A stretch of 64,000 nucleotides of DNA, taken from the NCBI GenBank assembly GCA_021464245.1, contig JADCRB010000154.1, positions 38,603 to 102,602 on the forward strand, written 5' to 3'. Numbering within the stretch: the stretch's first letter is position 1; every line of letters starts with the position of its first letter. A program made the position numbers and the translations under genes. The notes under the pieces are model-generated. The model made no database searches. It was given only the letters and a program-made list of their open reading frames with translations, and was not told the DNA's origin. Positions 11,131 through 21,714 of this stretch are shown in pieces. The stretch is from Carallia brachiata. Lineage: Eukaryota > Streptophyta > Magnoliopsida > Malpighiales > Rhizophoraceae.

Positions 11131-12345
11131 TGTCACCTCAATTATAAAGTGCACACCAAAATGTTTGTCATATTTTAGGAGGATAATCGTCATCATACCT
11201 ATTGCACTGTGACTATTTTGTATATGAAGGCGCAAATCCATCTTTAAGGACAGCACATTTGCACGCTTCAGAGTTAATACATAAATCTTTTATTTTATTT
11301 TGTTGCATTCAAATTTTGTTTATTTTCACTATTATTTATTAACATTTTTGTTTATTTTCACTATTTTTTATTAACATGAGGAAGTTAGTTTGTAACATAT
11401 TCTACACTAAAGTAATTATTGTACTGATTTCATAACAAATTTAACAATTGTTGGAAATGAAAATTTACATTTCTTGGACAGGCCCCATATTAAGGCTCTA
11501 CTGCAGGCAGATATGTTTGGTGTTAATATCCCTTGCTGTTGCTACCATGCCTAGAACCCATGACCTTTGTTAAGATCATGGATGCATTGCCGTCAAGGCA
11601 ATAAGAGGATGATGCCAATATTCCTTGAAGGAGCAAGAAATCTGGTAAATTCATCTTTTCTTTTTTTCTTTGTCTACTTTGCATGGAAAAAAGAAATTCC
11701 TGATGACATATTTTATGGTTGGGTAAATCATGACACACTATGAAAAAAAAAACTCTTTATATTAATCCCAATTATAATTGTAAACCAACGTACTAACCTA
11801 ATTAATGGTTATAAAAACGAAAGGCATACGGATTGCTTCCTTTTATTAATTAGTAATGATATCTATATAATAAATTTTAGATCAAAAAATGCAAAAAAAA
11901 TGATCTTGTGAATACAATGGCATGCAATGAAAATATGCAATCAAAAGTTTCTTAAGAGACATCTTAGAGATTAACACTTAAAACATTTATTTTAAAAGTC
12001 TTAAGTGTTAATTTAAAGAAAAAGATATAAAATTTATAGGAAAGAAATAATTATCATACAAAATAATTATTTGAGTTTAACAGCCATGATCGTCATTTGT
12101 TTTATTTAATTTAACGGTCACGAGCATCATTTGTACCAGCATGTTCACATACGATCAATTCGATGTGACTGTCCCAAGTAGCAATATGCAAACGTTAGAA
12201 ATACTTATTATTATTTTTTTTCCTGTAGTGATAAACGTTCTAAGGGAGTATTCATTTATCATAGAGAAACAATTGCAAAGTTCAACAATCTAAATTAAAA
12301 CTGGCTCGCGCTAGTTAATACATATAGCGCTCAAGCTCAAAAAAA
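11131..12345. other. AT-rich intergenic DNA
   Basis: No supported gene. A short direct repeat 'gtttattttcactatt' occurs at about 11319 and 11350. A slightly GC-richer patch at 11460-11720 has no recognisable coding frame. Confidence 0.4.
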
Positions 12346-12350
12346 TTAGG

Positions 12351-12401
12351 GTTGAAGGTGACTGCAAACAACTTTTGGATGAATTTCTTCAAGGGATCTA
12401 G
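12351..12401 (+). pseudogene. Possible second RNase H fragment
   Basis: The frame VEGDCKQLLDEFLQGI followed by TAG resembles the 'E-DS--L---I' strand-helix of LINE RNase H domains. It is very short, and the flanking DNA adds only weak support. Confidence 0.25.
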
Positions 12402-12639
12402 CAAGGCTAAAATCCAACTGCTCGTTGTGATGCTTTTTTATACTAATCTGGTTAAGGTTGTCCATTGCTTGCGGCTTTCTTTCAGTATGCAACAGCGAAT
12501 TTTAGCGAGAATCCAATCGCCTCACAAGAGTCAATTTCTTGATTTGACATGCCTCAATCCTAACAAGTTGATGTCATGGAAATGCATGAAAAAGCCAAAA
12601 AAATTATTATGGGTCAGCATCAATCGCTAGCGTTGTAGT

Positions 12640-13109
12640 TTCGAATAATTGTTGCTCATCAAATTTCTGAGCCTATGAGCCTATTTATGTTTACACGTGT
12701 CTCTGTAGGAGTAGGTGGGGGATTTGGTTTTTTTTTTTTTTCAATGCTGAGAAAGGCCCCTTTGCTCTTTCCCTTTGCTCTTTTCTGCCATGCAAAAACA
12801 AGCCCAAACAAACGGTGACCTGGCAAGTCGAATAATTGTTTTTTATGAATACTGTTATATTTTTAAATTAAAAATATAAAAAAATTGTTACAATATAATT
12901 GATTATATGATAATTTGTAACGTATCTTAATTTTAAGTATAATTAAAAAGAAGAAGAAAAAATTATTATTATTTTTTTATAATAAATCTAACTGATTATA
13001 CATTAAATTCAATCAATTATATTCGAATAATTTTTTTGTGTAATATTTTTTTCTAAAAATGTAATTTTTTTCATCTTTTATTTCACTGGCCGCATTAGCT
13101 AAGAAATAA
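12640..13109. other. AT-rich intergenic DNA with a dispersed palindromic repeat
   Basis: The part at about 12835-13020 shares a core ('aagtataattaaaaag') and layout with sequences at about 31720-31930 and 57940-58130, suggesting an A/T-rich MITE family. No gene was seen. Confidence 0.3.
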
Positions 13110-13217
13110 CAACGGCCAATTAAGTTCGATTTATTGACTTTGGAGATGTATGCATTCATATTGCAACGGCCAATTAAGTCTGATTTATTGACTTTGGAGA
13201 TGCATGCATTTATTAAC
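13110..13217 (+). repeat. 54-bp tandem duplication
   Basis: Two adjacent copies start with CAACGGCCAATTAAG at 13110 and 13164 and continue through 'gatttattgactttggagatg' with only a few differences. Function unknown. Confidence 0.75.
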
Positions 13218-13544
13218 AACGGTGAATGTTTATGTACAAATTCATATTGCAAATGGGCAAGTCGTTGTAGTGTTCCTTCCCCAATGTTGAATGAATGCAA
13301 CTTTGCGACTCAAAAATGGCAAGTATTACTACATGCAGGGAATTTATACTCTATGTATCATGAGCTAAATTGTCTGAAATATAACATACCTTTATTTATA
13401 TGATCCACAACGCTAAAGAGCGTAGGTAAATAACATGACGATTAAAATGATTAACAAGTTTAAGAGGGTATTTGGTTTAGTTGCATTTCAGTTTAAAAAA
13501 AAAAAAAAAAAAAGGTATCTGATAAGTTTTGTTAGAAGTTGCCG

Positions 13545-14354
13545 TGTAAACAAATAAATTTTAAAATAAATAATAATAAATAAAATAAATATATATATAT
13601 ATTATTGACAGCCGCCAACCTTGAAGTCAAGGTTGACAGCTGCCAATCTAAATTAATTAATTGCCACCAACCAAAATGGTTGATGGCAGGTAGGCGGGGG
13701 GGGCTAGGCCTCCCCAAATTGAATAAGAGAGTAAGCAAAAAAAAAAAAAAAGTAAATAAGAGAGGATAGCAGTAGAAAGAAAAAAAAATTTATCAAGTCC
13801 ATTTCCTTTTGTGTACTCTGTGATATATTTTTTTTTAACTCTTTTGAGGAAGATATCTCAGGTACAAAGTCAAAAAAATTTACTGTTTCCGTTTCTAAAG
13901 TTATTTTAGATTTATATTCTCTGATCGTATGAGATCTGGATCTGTGAGAATATAAATCTGAAAAATATCAAAATATTATAAATCCGACTGAGATCAAGCC
14001 TCATACAGACCTCAGTAAAGTCCAAGCAATTCATCCGAGAGCAAGTCCATTCGACTCTCGGTGAAATTAAACCAGATCGACTCAGATCAGGTCTCTGCGA
14101 TTCTTAACCGTAGTCTTAACGTTCAAATCAAATCCAGTTTCAGTCTACCCAGTTCAAGAAAAGGTTGTGGAAATTATTTCTATCAAGATCAAGATCGTGC
14201 AGCTCTTGACGAAGTCAAAAAAAAAAGAACACTAATCAAAGGATCTACGGAGATCGACCTCACGTAAAATTTCTTTTATTTTAAATTTTTATTTGTAATT
14301 TATTTTTGTATTTTTCGAGTCTAACTGTTTTAGACTCAAAATTTACCCGTTACA
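13545..14354 (+). mobile_element. Left LTR of a Ty3/gypsy element (plus orientation)
   Basis: From about 13850 to 14354 this matches the minus-strand LTR at 19297-20042 and the solo LTR at 40221-40982, including 'ggtctctgcgattcttaaccg' and the terminal CCCGTTACA. The start is placed at TGTAAACAAATAAA because the other copies start TGTAAAT. The first 250 bases (U3) differ from the other copies apart from GC-rich hairpin pieces, so the 5' border is uncertain. The bases flanking the outer LTR edges of the compound element do not form a matching duplication. Confidence 0.6.
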
Positions 14355-14360
14355 AATTTT

Positions 14361-14378
14361 TGGCACGCTCGATGGGAC
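14361..14378 (+). other. Retrotransposon primer-binding-site-like sequence
   Basis: TGGCACGCTCGATGGGAC starts six bases after the LTR 3' end. The inverted partner element has a matching TGGCACGTTCGGTGGGAC beside its own LTR. Position and conservation support a primer-binding site; the priming tRNA was not determined. Confidence 0.5.
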
Positions 14379-14640
14379 ATTTTCATCTCCCATGTCTTGT
14401 TCCTTAATAAAAAAAAAGGTAAAAGGGGAGCTGAGAGAAGGAAAAAAAAAAGAAAAAAAAAGACAAAAAGACAAAAAAAAGTAAAAAGTAAAAAAAAATT
14501 TTTACAGGTGTTCAGCATATTAAATGATACTAAAAAGAAGTACAGAGCCGGTATCAACAAGAAGGTAACAGCTCCGTTTCCTGCATCAACTACCCTACCT
14601 GGGTACGCAGGTCCAGAAACCCGGGGACGGATACAATTTC

Positions 14641-15761
14641 TTGCCGTCTAAACCCGACAAAATATTAAAACAGCTTGCACAACAACAGAAACTCTCCCCT
14701 GACTCTTTTGCCGCATGGAGGAGTCGATCACCCACTCCGATCGAAGTCAGGGGTAACACGACGAAGCCTGCTCAACAGAATCCAACTCACACAGAAGAAT
14801 CAGAAGAGTTCTCTCCCTCAGTCTTTCGCGGAGCCTCATCTGTTACCGTCATGATGACCAACACAACCAGTACAGAGAAGAAATGATTTCAGAATTGGAG
14901 AACAAGATTTTGCAGCTGATCAGAGTTGTAGAGGAAAAGGATCAACAGATCGCTGCTCTCAAAGGAAAAGCCCCGATCCAAATTGATCCTGAAATCCGCG
15001 AGGAGCAACCATATCCACCCGGTTTCACTCCAGAAGCCACACCAGCCGACGTCTTCACTGCAGAAAAGCGACCAGGTAGTTCTACACAGCTGCCACCCTC
15101 AAATATTGTAACTTCGTTATCTATTCAACAATTGCAGGAAATGATAGTTAATACGATCCGCCTGCAACAAGCTACATCCTTCCAAAGATCACAGATGTAC
15201 GTCAAACCGTACACCAGACGGATTGAAAGTCTCAACATGCCCTTGGGCTACCAGCCACCCAAATTTCAACAATTCGACGGACGAGACGATCCCAAACAGC
15301 ACATCGCCCACTTCGTTGAAACCTGCAACAACGCAGGGACTTATGGAGATCTCTTGGTGAAGCAGTTTGTTCGTTCACTCAGGGAGACCGCTTTTACTTG
15401 GTTTATAAATCTTGAACCAGAATCATTCGACAGTTGGGAACAGCTACAACGAAAGTTTTTCAACAGATTTTTCAGCACTCGAAGGACGGTAAGTATGATG
15501 GACCTTACCAGCACCAAACAAAGAAAAGGAGAGTCCGTTGTCGAATACATCAACAGATGGTGTGCCCTCAGCTTGGACTGCAAAGATCGTCTGACGGAGA
15601 CTTCTGTCGTGGATATGTGCATCTAAGGAATGCATTGGGAGCTGTTATATATCTTGCAGGGCATCAAACCCCGAACCTTCGAAGAACTGGCGACCCACGC
15701 ACATGATATGAAGATAAGTATCCAGACTTCCAGAGGCACAGTTCCCATCCAGTTAGACTAG
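14641..15761 (+). pseudogene. Ty3/gypsy gag, broken
   Basis: Frame 14641-14886 holds a gag N-terminal region. The next frame, 14883-15626, holds a coiled-coil stretch and then the retrotransposon gag core: PPKFQQFDGRDDPKQHIAHF, FVRSLRETAFTWFINLEP, WEQLQRKFFNRFF and KGESVVEYINRW. The core continues in the same frame past TAA at 15624-15626 ([20 protein letters not shown]) to TAG 15759-15761. A Gln codon (CAA) in related elements most likely mutated to TAA. The element is therefore not autonomous. Gag forms the particle that packages the element's RNA. Confidence 0.85.
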
Positions 15762-15929
15762 TAAGGAGGTAGAAGGGAGATTAAGAAACCCAACAGCTCA
15801 GGAAAAGGGAAAGAAGTGATGACTGTTGAAGCTGCACCAGTAAAAGTGGGCGCCAAAGCTAAGGTAAATCCTCCGACCCAAATAACTCAGCCAAAATAAC
15901 AGGAAAGGCGGAAGGTGACATTGTGAGAG

Positions 15930-16241
15930 TTGGAGCAAAAGCAGTATCCATTCCCTGACTCAGACGTCCCCGACATTCTTGAACAACTCTTGGAGACGAA
16001 GCTGATCGAACTCCCAGAGTGCAAGCGGCCGAATGAAAAGGATCGAGTCAGTGATCCGAGATTATGCAAATATCACCGCATAGTAAGTCATCCAACCGAG
16101 AAACGTTTCGTCCTGAAAGAGCTAATCATGAAGCTCAAAAGCCAGAATAAAATCATTTTGGATCAGGAAGGTATAACCTTGGCAAACCAGGCCACCATCA
16201 CTTCAAAACCATCAGAAGAAGTGACACACTGTAAGGAGTAG
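15930..16241 (+). pseudogene. Ty3/gypsy gag-pro linker region, broken
   Basis: The frame reads QYPFPDSDVPDILEQLLE, LPECKRPNEKDRVSDP, LCKYHRIVSHPTEKRFVLKE, the segment between gag and protease of plant gypsy elements of this type. The Cys in the usual 'EKCFVLKE' is Arg here. Frames before and after are interrupted. Confidence 0.7.
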
Positions 16242-16439
16242 CCACTCAACAACAAAAAGTCGACAACGGAGAAGGTATATGAAGCTCTCCAAACCCTTCT
16301 TGCTAACCCTCAGCTGTTTATAGCTTTGCAATCAACAGAAGTGTGGCAAAATTAAGTCAGCAATACTCTCCAGACCTCAGCTGAATCACAGCCATCAAAT
16401 GATTCTAACTCAGCGGAGCAGCAGGCAGACCAAAATCTT

Positions 16440-17149
16440 GTCGGATGTTACTCCGCTATCTTATTTTCAGGTGAAGATCTCCTGCTAGGGTCCAAACCTC
16501 ACAATCGACCGTTGTATGTATCAGGCTATGTGAGAGAATAGAAGGTTCGACGTATTCTGATCGACGATGGCTCGATAGTCAATATTATCCCAAAATCCAG
16601 CATAAAGGAGCTCGACATTGGCATTGATGAATTATCAGACAGCCACTTGATGATTCATGACATTAAAAAAGGAGGGCAGAAAGTAATTGGGATGATTCGC
16701 TTGGAGCTAACTATCGGTAGTCTCACTTCTAGCACTCTATTTCATGTGATCGATGCACGTACCACATATAGATGTTGCTAGGACGACCATGGATTCATGA
16801 AAATGGAGTTGTGCTCTCAAGCCTGCATTAGTGCTTCAAGTACTACAATGGTGGCATTCAAAAGGTCAATGCTGACTTAAAGCCGTTCGATGATGCTGAC
16901 TCACATTTGGCAGATGCTGTCTTCTACACTGACACAGACAATCCGGAGATCGTTCCATCAAAAGCTACTTGGACTGGGGGCATCCACAAAAAAGGAAAAG
17001 CTGTCGAAGAACCTGCCAATGCCCAACCTCAGGCTCCAACAAATGAAAAGCTGCCACAGCTTGCTGAACTTTGTCCGAACGATGTTGCATCTTCAAGCTC
17101 CACTCCAGTCCTATGCTATGTGCTGAAGTCACGATGCTCAGAAGGTTAA
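16440..17149 (+). pseudogene. Ty3/gypsy protease region, broken
   Basis: Across several frames one reads SGEDLLLGSKPHNRPLYVSG, then RRILIDDGSIVNIIPKSS (a retropepsin-like 'D-GS--NI' site), SHLMIHDIKKGGQKVIGMI, and LLGRPWIHENG. An open tail follows to 17149, NADLKPFDDADSHLADAVFY onward. Internal stops (for example after SGYVRE) and frameshifts exclude a working protease. Homology with the plus-strand element ends near 17160, where the opposite-strand element begins. Confidence 0.65.
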
Positions 17150-17160
17150 CCCCCTTTCTC

Positions 17161-17520
17161 TTATTGTATTGATTCTTTTTTACCGGGACTATGTTGGCAA
17201 TCCACATTGGGTAGGTGATCTCTCGGATGAAGCCAGCATTGATCAGCTTGTTAACCTCCTCTTCGATTTGTGGAATGAGTTCCGGGCAGAATCGTTGTTG
17301 TGGCTGCTTGACAGAACGAACACCCTTCTTTACTGCTAGACGATGCACCGCAATTTTCGGGTAAAGTCCAGGCATTTCTTTGTAACTTCATGCTAATACG
17401 TCCCTGTATTAACTTAATACCTGAACACATTCTTGCTCTTCTTCTGCAGTAAGTAAAACACTTACAAATGTATGTCGGGGATCTTCTAGAAAGTCAAGAT
17501 TGACCTCCTTGAGTGATATG
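17161..17520 (-). pseudogene. Ty3/gypsy spacer and reverse-transcriptase start, inverted
   Basis: On the minus strand, ISLKEVNLDFLEDPRHTFVS (about 17460-17520) leads into MPGLYPKIAVHRLAVKKGVR, RFCPELIPQIEEEVNKLI and AGFIREITYPMWIANIVPVK, the canonical start of a gypsy RT domain. It ends at about 17161, before the catalytic 'YVDD' region. The frame between the two parts contains stops. This belongs to the element whose LTR is at 19297-20042. Confidence 0.8.
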
Positions 17521-17765
17521 TAATGTAGAGATCCTGACTTCATTTTTTTCTATTTGATTGGACGAGTCTGTCTTTGAAGCACTTCTGACTCGGGTTGGGT
17601 GTGTCCTTCCTCCTATTTAGGATTAATAAAAAAAAAGAAAAGGGGCTAACCTTCTGGACACATAGTGTAGGACTGGGATGGTGCTTGCAGATGGAGCCTC
17701 CTATAAGCGAAGTTCGGCTAGTTGTGGCTGCTTCTCACCTGTTAGGGTCTGCATTGTTGTATTGT

Positions 17766-17995
17766 CGCCTTTTATACTCGTGCGAGGCAGGAGTGTTGAA
17801 TTGTGGTGTCGCCTTTTATACTCGTGCGAGGCAGGAATGCTGAATTGTGATGGATTGATTATCGCCTTTTATACTCGTGCGAGGCAGGAGTGTTGAACTG
17901 TGGAGCTGTTCCGCCTTTTATACTCGTGCAAGAGAGGAGTATTGAACTGTAGAGCTGTTCGCCTTTTATACTCGTGCGAGACAGGAGTATTTTGT
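17766..17995 (-). repeat. Five tandem repeats carrying TATAAAAGGCG
   Basis: CGCCTTTTATACTCGTGCGA starts at 17766, 17810, 17863, 17912 and 17960 (period 44-53). On the minus strand each copy reads CACGAGTATAAAAGGCG, a TATA-box-like motif. The repeats lie in the spacer between protease and RT of the inverted gypsy element. The plus-strand element lacks them at the matching place. Confidence 0.85.
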
Positions 17996-18252
17996 TGAAC
18001 TGGTGAGCTGTGAAGCTGTTGAGCTGCTGAACTGTTTGGTGAGCTATTGAGCAGCTGAGCTGGACTTTGATTCAGGGTTTAAGTTTTACCCTCAAATCTG
18101 GATTTGGACTTGGAATTTAGATTTGGGCTTTAAGCCCGAGTTTAGTCGAATTTATGTTTGGCTTTGAATTTGAGTCGGGATTTGAGATTTGCCCCCGAAT
18201 CTAAATTTGAATTTTGATGAAGGGTTCTGACAATGCGCAAGAGCTTCAGACG

Positions 18253-18481
18253 TCTTTTTTTTTCTTTTTCTTTTTTTTCTTTTTTTGGCTTTATTCATAC
18301 TTCTTTTTTTTGTTTTTTTTGCACTTTTTTTTTAATCTTTTTCTTTTTTTTGAATTTTTTTGGCTTTTTTTTATTTTTTTATTTTATTTTGTTTTTTTTA
18401 GAACTTTTCTTTTTTGCTTTTTTTTCTTTTTCATTTTTTTTTTTTTATCTTTTTTTCATTTTTTTATTTTTTTATTTTTTA
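18253..18481 (-). repeat. Long poly-pyrimidine (A-rich on minus) tract
   Basis: About 230 bases made almost only of T with scattered C, G and A. It divides the gag relic from the spacer in the inverted element. Apparent Phe-rich or Lys-rich frames here are composition artefacts. Confidence 0.7.
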
Positions 18482-18501
18482 CATAACAATGCTTCAGAAA
18501 T

Positions 18502-19036
18502 TTACGGCAATTTGGGCCAGTCTAGATGCCTTTTCTCGATGGCAGCAATTTGCTCGTCTACGATTTCCTGCAGCTGTAACATTCCTCTTTCGATTTCTGT
18601 AAGCAAGTCATCAAGGTTAGGAGCGTCTGTCGGCATGGGGTCAACGTTGATAGATGATGCGCCACCAAAGACTGTTGTAGAAGGCTCTTCTAGTCTCTCC
18701 ATGCTTACTTCTACAGAACGTGTCGGATCCGGCTGTTGGGTAGAATTTGATGCTCTACCCCTAATTTCGGTGGGGGTAGATGATTGATTCCTCCGTTTGG
18801 TGGCAGAGTCAAGTGAGAAATCGAACTGCTATGTGAGCTGCAGGTCTTCTATTTTAATTTTGTTGGTGGCGAGGAACCTTATCTTTGCGCGAGTTTGTGG
18901 ACTCTTTTGAGTAGCAAGGAACTGTGTCCGTCCGCGGGTTTTGTGGTCCTGCGTACCCAAGTAGGGTAGTTGATGCACGCAGTGGAGCAGTTGTCTTCTT
19001 TTTTGTAGCAGTGATTGTATTTCTTTTTGGTGTCAT
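18502..19036 (-). pseudogene. Ty3/gypsy gag N-terminal relic, inverted
   Basis: On the minus strand, LRASTTLLGYAGPQNPRTD (about 18930-18990) matches FPASTTLPGYAGPETRGRI of the left element. TVFGGASSINV and a coiled-coil EIERGMLQLQEIVDEQIAAI match SVFRGASSVTV and ELENKILQLIRVVEEKDQQI there. The gag core is deleted, and the DNA passes into the A-rich tract. Confidence 0.75.
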
Positions 19037-19059
19037 TTGATGTACTAGATACCTGTTAA

Positions 19060-19250
19060 ATTTTTTTTTTTAACTTTTTTACCTTTTTCATCTTTTTCTC
19101 TATTTTGTCTTTTTCACTTTTTCGTTTTCTTTTTTCTATTTTTCTTTTTCTTTTTGCTTTCTCGGTTCCTCTTTTTTCCTTTTTTTCTTTTCTTTTTTTT
19201 CCTTTTTTCTTTTCTCTGTTGCTTCTTTTTGCTTTTTTTTTTTTTAAGGA
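19060..19250 (-). repeat. Purine-rich leader of the inverted gypsy element
   Basis: A C/T-only tract on the plus strand (A/G on minus) between primer-site and gag. The left element has a matching A/G tract at about 14408-14500. Lys/Arg-rich frames here are not genes. Confidence 0.6.
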
Positions 19251-19269
19251 ACAAGAGACGGGAGGTGAA

Positions 19270-19291
19270 GAGGTCCCACCGAACGTGCCAA
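19270..19291 (-). other. Primer-binding-site-like sequence of the inverted element
   Basis: On the minus strand, TTTTTGGCACGTTCGGTGGG follows the LTR end directly and matches the counterpart at 14361-14378. Confidence 0.5.
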
Positions 19292-19296
19292 AAATT

Positions 19297-20042
19297 TGTA
19301 ACGGGTAAATTTCGAGTCTAAAACAATTAAACTCGAAAATACAAAAATAAATTACAAATAAAAATTTACGTGGGGTCAATTTCCGTAGATCCTCTGATTA
19401 GTGTTCCTTTTTTGACTCCATCAAGGGCTGCACGAGCTTGATTTTGACAGAAATAATTTCCACAGCTTTATCTTGAACTGGGTAGACTGAAACTGGATCT
19501 GATTTGGACGTTTAGACTACGGTTAAGAACCGCAGAGACCTGATCTGAGCCGATCTGACTTAATTTCACCGATGGTTGAATGGATTTGTTCTCGGATGAG
19601 CTTTCTGGATTTTGCTGAGGGCTGTATGAGACTTGATCCCAGCCGGATTTGTAGTAATTTGATATTTTTAGATCTATATTCTCATAAATTCAGATGTAGA
19701 GCGATCCGAGAATATAAACGTAAAAATAATTTTAGAAATGAAAATAACAAATTTTTTGGGGCTTACCCTGAAATATCTCTCAAAAAGGAGTTAGGAGAGT
19801 ATACTGCAGAGTAAAAGCACGTACAAAAAAGAGAAATTTTCTTGAGAGATTTTCAAAATTTTCTTTTTCTCTCAAATTCTCTAAATTTTTCTGTTTACAG
19901 AATCTGTTTTGAACTGAGGTGTAGGGACCTATTTATAGAGTTCTTTTTCTATGTGAACATCATATGGAAAAGAAATCTTTTTATTTATTTATTTTTCTTT
20001 GGTCGGCGTTGCCGACTTTAACTTTTTTTTTTTTCATTTACA
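19297..20042 (-). mobile_element. Right LTR of the gypsy chimera (minus orientation)
   Basis: Read on the minus strand it starts TGTAAATGAAAA and ends CCCGTTACA. It matches the solo LTR at 40221-40982 along its full length, including a GC hairpin (GTCGGCAACGCCGAC) near the start. It points inward, opposite to the left LTR, so the compound structure is a mirror image, not a standard LTR element. Confidence 0.85.
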
Positions 20043-20100
20043 ATATTCAGAGCGGAACCACAAAACCACAGGGAGCTTGATTCGTACAACGATTACTCAT

Positions 20101-20108
20101 ATTATTAC

Positions 20109-20142
<34 letters not shown>
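20101..20142 (+). repeat. (ATT)n microsatellite
   Basis: About twelve ATT units, just outside the inverted LTR. Confidence 0.9.
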
Positions 20143-20279
20143 TGTTTTTATCTTAATCTCTCTATAACTCATATACATTTTTGTTCTCATAGTTGTTTTT
20201 TCCAGTGAAGATGGGAACCGCGCCTGGATTACCCTGTTCTATGGTAATATTTATTGTAAGTTTATATTGAATAAGAACA

Positions 20280-20720
20280 GTTTAAAAAATTGCGGGCATT
20301 AAATAGTTTCCCAACGATGCAATATTAGAATGTATTTCAGCCACACTAAACATGTCCTTACGAATAAGCTCCCCTAGTTTGAACTTAATGCATGGTTGAC
20401 TAACAATAGGAGTGTTTTTCCACAAAAGAAAAGCTTTTTTTGCCGTGATAACTTTATCTTTGAATTCTTCATAGGTAGCTAACGAAACTTGAGAAACATC
20501 TCTTGTGAAGCCTATCGAAAAACAAACCACATATATAGTAGATGATCTATTATCTATAGTTGAAAACTTGAGCAAATATGAGCTTATTGGTTTTCAACCA
20601 TCAATAATGGTAGGCCTGCACGACAAATATGAGCTTATTGGTTTTCAACCATCAATAATGGTAGGCCTGCACGACTCCACAAATTTTCCTCCAATAAAAT
20701 TACTAACCTTCCTCTCGATG
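20280..20720 (-). pseudogene. Methylmalonate-semialdehyde dehydrogenase (ALDH6) relic
   Basis: On the minus strand, VSNFIGGKFVESCRPTIIDG (about 20645-20705) is followed, after a disrupted stretch, by VSQVSLATYEEFKDKVITAK, KAFLLWKNTPI and IKFKLGELIRKDM (about 20350-20500). These match the N-terminal NAD-binding part of plant MMSDH, a mitochondrial enzyme of valine and pyrimidine catabolism. The gene breaks off after 'LIRKDM', and the catalytic Cys/Glu region is absent. Stops occur within the homologous region, and a 51-bp duplication splits it. This is a dead fragment. Confidence 0.75.
20574..20675 (+). repeat. Perfect 51-bp tandem duplication
   Basis: Two identical adjacent copies, each starting AAATATGAGCTTATTGG and ending GGCCTGCACGAC (20574-20624 and 20625-20675), inside the MMSDH relic. 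Identity implies a recent event. Confidence 0.9.
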
Positions 20721-21076
20721 AGAATGCTCTGGCATGTCTTTTGAAGATCGAAGGTTGCATTCTCCATTAAACAGGCTTCTATTTAATCTTGTAAAAAAAG
20801 AGAATTTGAGAGTAAAACTAATGTGTATAGTTTTTTCCTTTTTAAAACAACTTAAGTAGCATTTTTTTTAATAAGAAAAAAGGAAAAACATAAAAAGACA
20901 ATTAAATTATTTTTTTTTCCTTTTCAAAAAAGGAAAAATATAAAAGAATTAAATTTTGAGTAATTTTATTTTTTTTCAAGAAAACAAAAAGGGAAACTTA
21001 AAAGAAATTTTTTTCTTCTACTTTTAGAAATTGACTCATAATAGAAAAAAAAAATTAAAGACTTTCTCTCAGCTTT
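20721..21076. other. A/T-rich spacer before the duplicated block
   Basis: No gene. Mostly runs of A and T. Confidence 0.5.
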
Positions 21077-21360
21077 ATCATACTAAAATAATAGGCAAAA
21101 AAAAATCCATTTTACCTAGAACGTTTTCTATTTTGTTGATCCGTATCTTCAACGTTTTTTTTATAATCAAAATTGGTCCACAGAATTCTCTCCGTTAGCT
21201 TAATTTGTCACATTCATTAGTTTTTCTGTTCAGTAATGCGTAGTGGCGACATACAGGATGACCCTTCAGACCTAAGTGCTGATGTGTCATGCCACGTCAT
21301 ACAAATTTTTTTGATGACATGGTATTTAAAAATAAAAATAATATTGTGTCATTATGTTTA

Positions 21361-21365
<5 letters not shown>

Positions 21366-21391
<26 letters not shown>
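21366..21391 (+). repeat. (TA)n microsatellite
   Basis: About thirteen TA units inside the Pack-MULE. They are absent in copy 2. Confidence 0.8.
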
Positions 21392-21392
<1 letters not shown>

Positions 21393-21714
21393 ACAACAAA
21401 AGTTGTTTATTTTGCCCCTTAAGGCTTAAGCTGCGTTGCCCGCTTGTGGTTGTGTCCGTCCGGCGTTTGGTGAGGGAGCAATCAATTGGCAGAAGGAGCG
21501 CCCAAATTAAACATCACTCGGAGACTCAGAGAGAAAGAAAGAAACTAGACACGAGTCTCGCCGCCGGCCGAGCAATTGAGGCGGCCGTGTTTCTAGGTCT
21601 AGACCAAACTAAGACATTTTTTTTTAATATTTTTTTTCAAATAAAACAAAACTCGTTTGGATAAGAAAAATCTTATCCTCTGAAATATTATCCTCTACCA
21701 CTCAACACAACAAT

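Noticed and set aside
12352..12630. 92-codon frame taken as a gene
   Set aside because: It overlaps a weak RNase H relic in another frame, lacks a domain and has no splice or promoter support.
14397..14651. Lys/Arg-rich open frame
   Set aside because: It comes from the purine-rich leader between primer site and gag of the gypsy element.
17766..17995. CRISPR-like array
   Set aside because: Repeats are spaced irregularly, lie inside a plant gypsy element, and have no cas context.
18214..18787. Phe-rich, membrane-like open frames
   Set aside because: They come from a poly-T tract, antisense to an inverted gypsy element.
19056..19379. Lys/Glu-rich open frame on the minus strand
   Set aside because: Low-complexity purine tract next to the LTR.
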